Source: Ruaniaceae bacterium
Lineage (GTDB): Bacteria > Actinomycetota > Actinomycetes > Actinomycetales > Actinomycetaceae
Assembly: GCA_030450655.1 (NCBI GenBank)
Contig: JAKDIE010000117.1
Location: forward strand, 1 to 5,402
Length of the DNA: 5,402 bases
Direction of reading: 5' to 3'
Shown here: in pieces, positions 4,771 to 5,402 of the stretch
Numbering within the stretch: position 1 is the first letter of the stretch
How the letters are laid out: each line of letters opens with the position of its first letter
Program-made: the position numbers and the translations under genes
The notes under the pieces: generated by a model
What the model saw: only the letters and a program-made list of their open reading frames with translations
The model's database searches: none
What the model was told of the DNA's origin: nothing

Positions 4771-5402
4771 CTACTCCGGCTTCTTGGCCCCTGCGTAGAT
4801 GGACGCGATGACGTCGGCATATGCCTCGTGGACCACGTGTCGTTTCACCTTCATCGACGGCGTGAGCATGTCATTTTCTTGCGTGAAATCACCATTGAGG
4901 ATACGGATCTCACGGATCGACTCAGCACGCGATACGTTCTTGTTCGCGCGATCCACTGCCATCTGGATGTGCTCGCGCACCGTGGGATTCTGTGCCGCCT
5001 GCGCCACGGTCATCGCGGGATCGAGATCGTGAGTGGCTAGCCACTGTGGGAGCACATCGGCGTCAAGCGTGATGAGCGCGGCGATGAACGGTTGCTTATC
5101 GCCCACGACCACGACCTGGGAGATGGCCGGGTGCGAGCGGATCGGATCCTCAAGGGACGTTGGCGCAACGTTCTTTCCACTAGCCGTGACGATAATTTCC
5201 TTCTTGCGGCCGGTGATGCGGAGGTAGCCGTCCTTATCGAGCGAACCGTAGTCGCCCGTGTGGAACCAACCGTCCTCGATCACCTCGGCGTTAGCCGCAG
5301 GGTTGTTGTGATACCCACCGAAAACGCCGACCCCGCGCACAAGGATCTCCCCATCCTCGATGATCTTGACCGAGGTCCCTCCGATGGGCGGGCCGACGGT
5401 CC
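4771..5402 (-). CDS. Long-chain acyl-CoA synthetase, AMP-forming (C-terminal 209 residues; 5' end beyond right edge)
   Basis: This enzyme activates fatty acids with ATP and CoA through an acyl-adenylate, feeding lipid synthesis or degradation. The visible part begins in the TVGPPIGG region, typical of the AMP-binding core, then IEDGEILVRG. Motif DGWFHTGD follows (WFHTGD coded at 5251-5268), carrying the Asp that binds the ribose, then GYLRITGRKKEIIVTASGKNVAP, the hinge into the C-terminal domain. The ending LTPSMKVKR contains the likely adenylation Lys (AAG, complement of 4849-4851) in the place of the family's GK. The TASGKNVAP and LTPxxKVKR forms are typical of the long-chain (FadD15/ACSL-like) branch rather than short-chain acetyl-CoA synthetases. 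A large insertion between the hinge and the last Lys matches that branch. The stop TAG is 35 bp before the ATG of the nuclease gene on the same strand, so co-transcription is possible. Chain-length specificity cannot be read from this part. Confidence 0.92.
   Translation of the reverse strand, partial: TVGPPIGGTSVKIIEDGEILVRGVGVFGGYHNNPAANAEVIEDGWFHTGDYGSLDKDGYLRITGRKKEIIVTASGKNVAPTSLEDPIRSHPAISQVVVVGDKQPFIAALITLDADVLPQWLATHDLDPAMTVAQAAQNPTVREHIQMAVDRANKNVSRAESIREIRILNGDFTQENDMLTPSMKVKRHVVHEAYADVIASIYAGAKKPE

Noticed and set aside
4167..4820. A 217-codon open frame on the minus strand across the ligase-nuclease junction.
   Set aside because: The composition is Arg/Ser/Pro-rich and it covers the 3' end of the ligase and the exonuclease domain, both clearly coded in other frames.

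Overview
The window looks like ordinary high-GC actinobacterial chromosome. GTG starts are common, coding is dense, and the gene set and order (qcrC-ctaE, a divergent trpD, a DnaQ/UvrC-like fusion and a fadD-type acyl-CoA ligase nearby) recall the Mycobacterium tuberculosis segment around Rv2187-Rv2194. That comparison is from memory. I see no mobile element, phage gene, CRISPR array, tRNA or rRNA. The genus cannot be named from the sequence alone.

Left part (1-1123, minus strand): a respiratory operon read leftward. ctaE (cytochrome c oxidase subunit III) is followed 13 bp later by qcrC (diheme cytochrome c of the bcc complex), which runs off the left edge. Together they supply part of the actinobacterial bcc-aa3 quinol:oxygen supercomplex. 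The 115-bp divergent gap (1124-1238) holds a -10 box placed exactly for a leaderless ctaE mRNA, a 10-bp palindrome, a pair of 8-bp inverted half-sites, and a promoter and ribosome binding site for the rightward genes.

Middle (1239-2689, plus strand): a small, degenerate receiver-domain protein overlaps by 4 bp (GTGA) with trpD, anthranilate phosphoribosyltransferase of tryptophan synthesis. trpD ends tail-to-tail with the next gene, and the two stop codons share a CTAA.

Right part (2686-5402, minus strand): in transcription order these are the 3' end of a long-chain acyl-CoA synthetase (cut by the right edge), a DEDDh exonuclease / GIY-YIG nuclease fusion resembling DnaQ joined to the N-terminal half of UvrC, and a 95-residue stand-alone Lrp/AsnC ligand-binding (RAM) protein. 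The fusion gene's start codon sits in the loop of an 11-bp perfect inverted repeat. The RAM gene has the same CATAAT-6 nt-start arrangement as ctaE, which also fixes its start.

No wholly new system is evident. The points most worth a second look are the two matched leaderless promoters, the receiver protein without the switch Thr/Ser and Lys that is coupled to trpD, the UvrC-like cysteine spacing in the fusion nuclease, and the hairpin around that gene's start.
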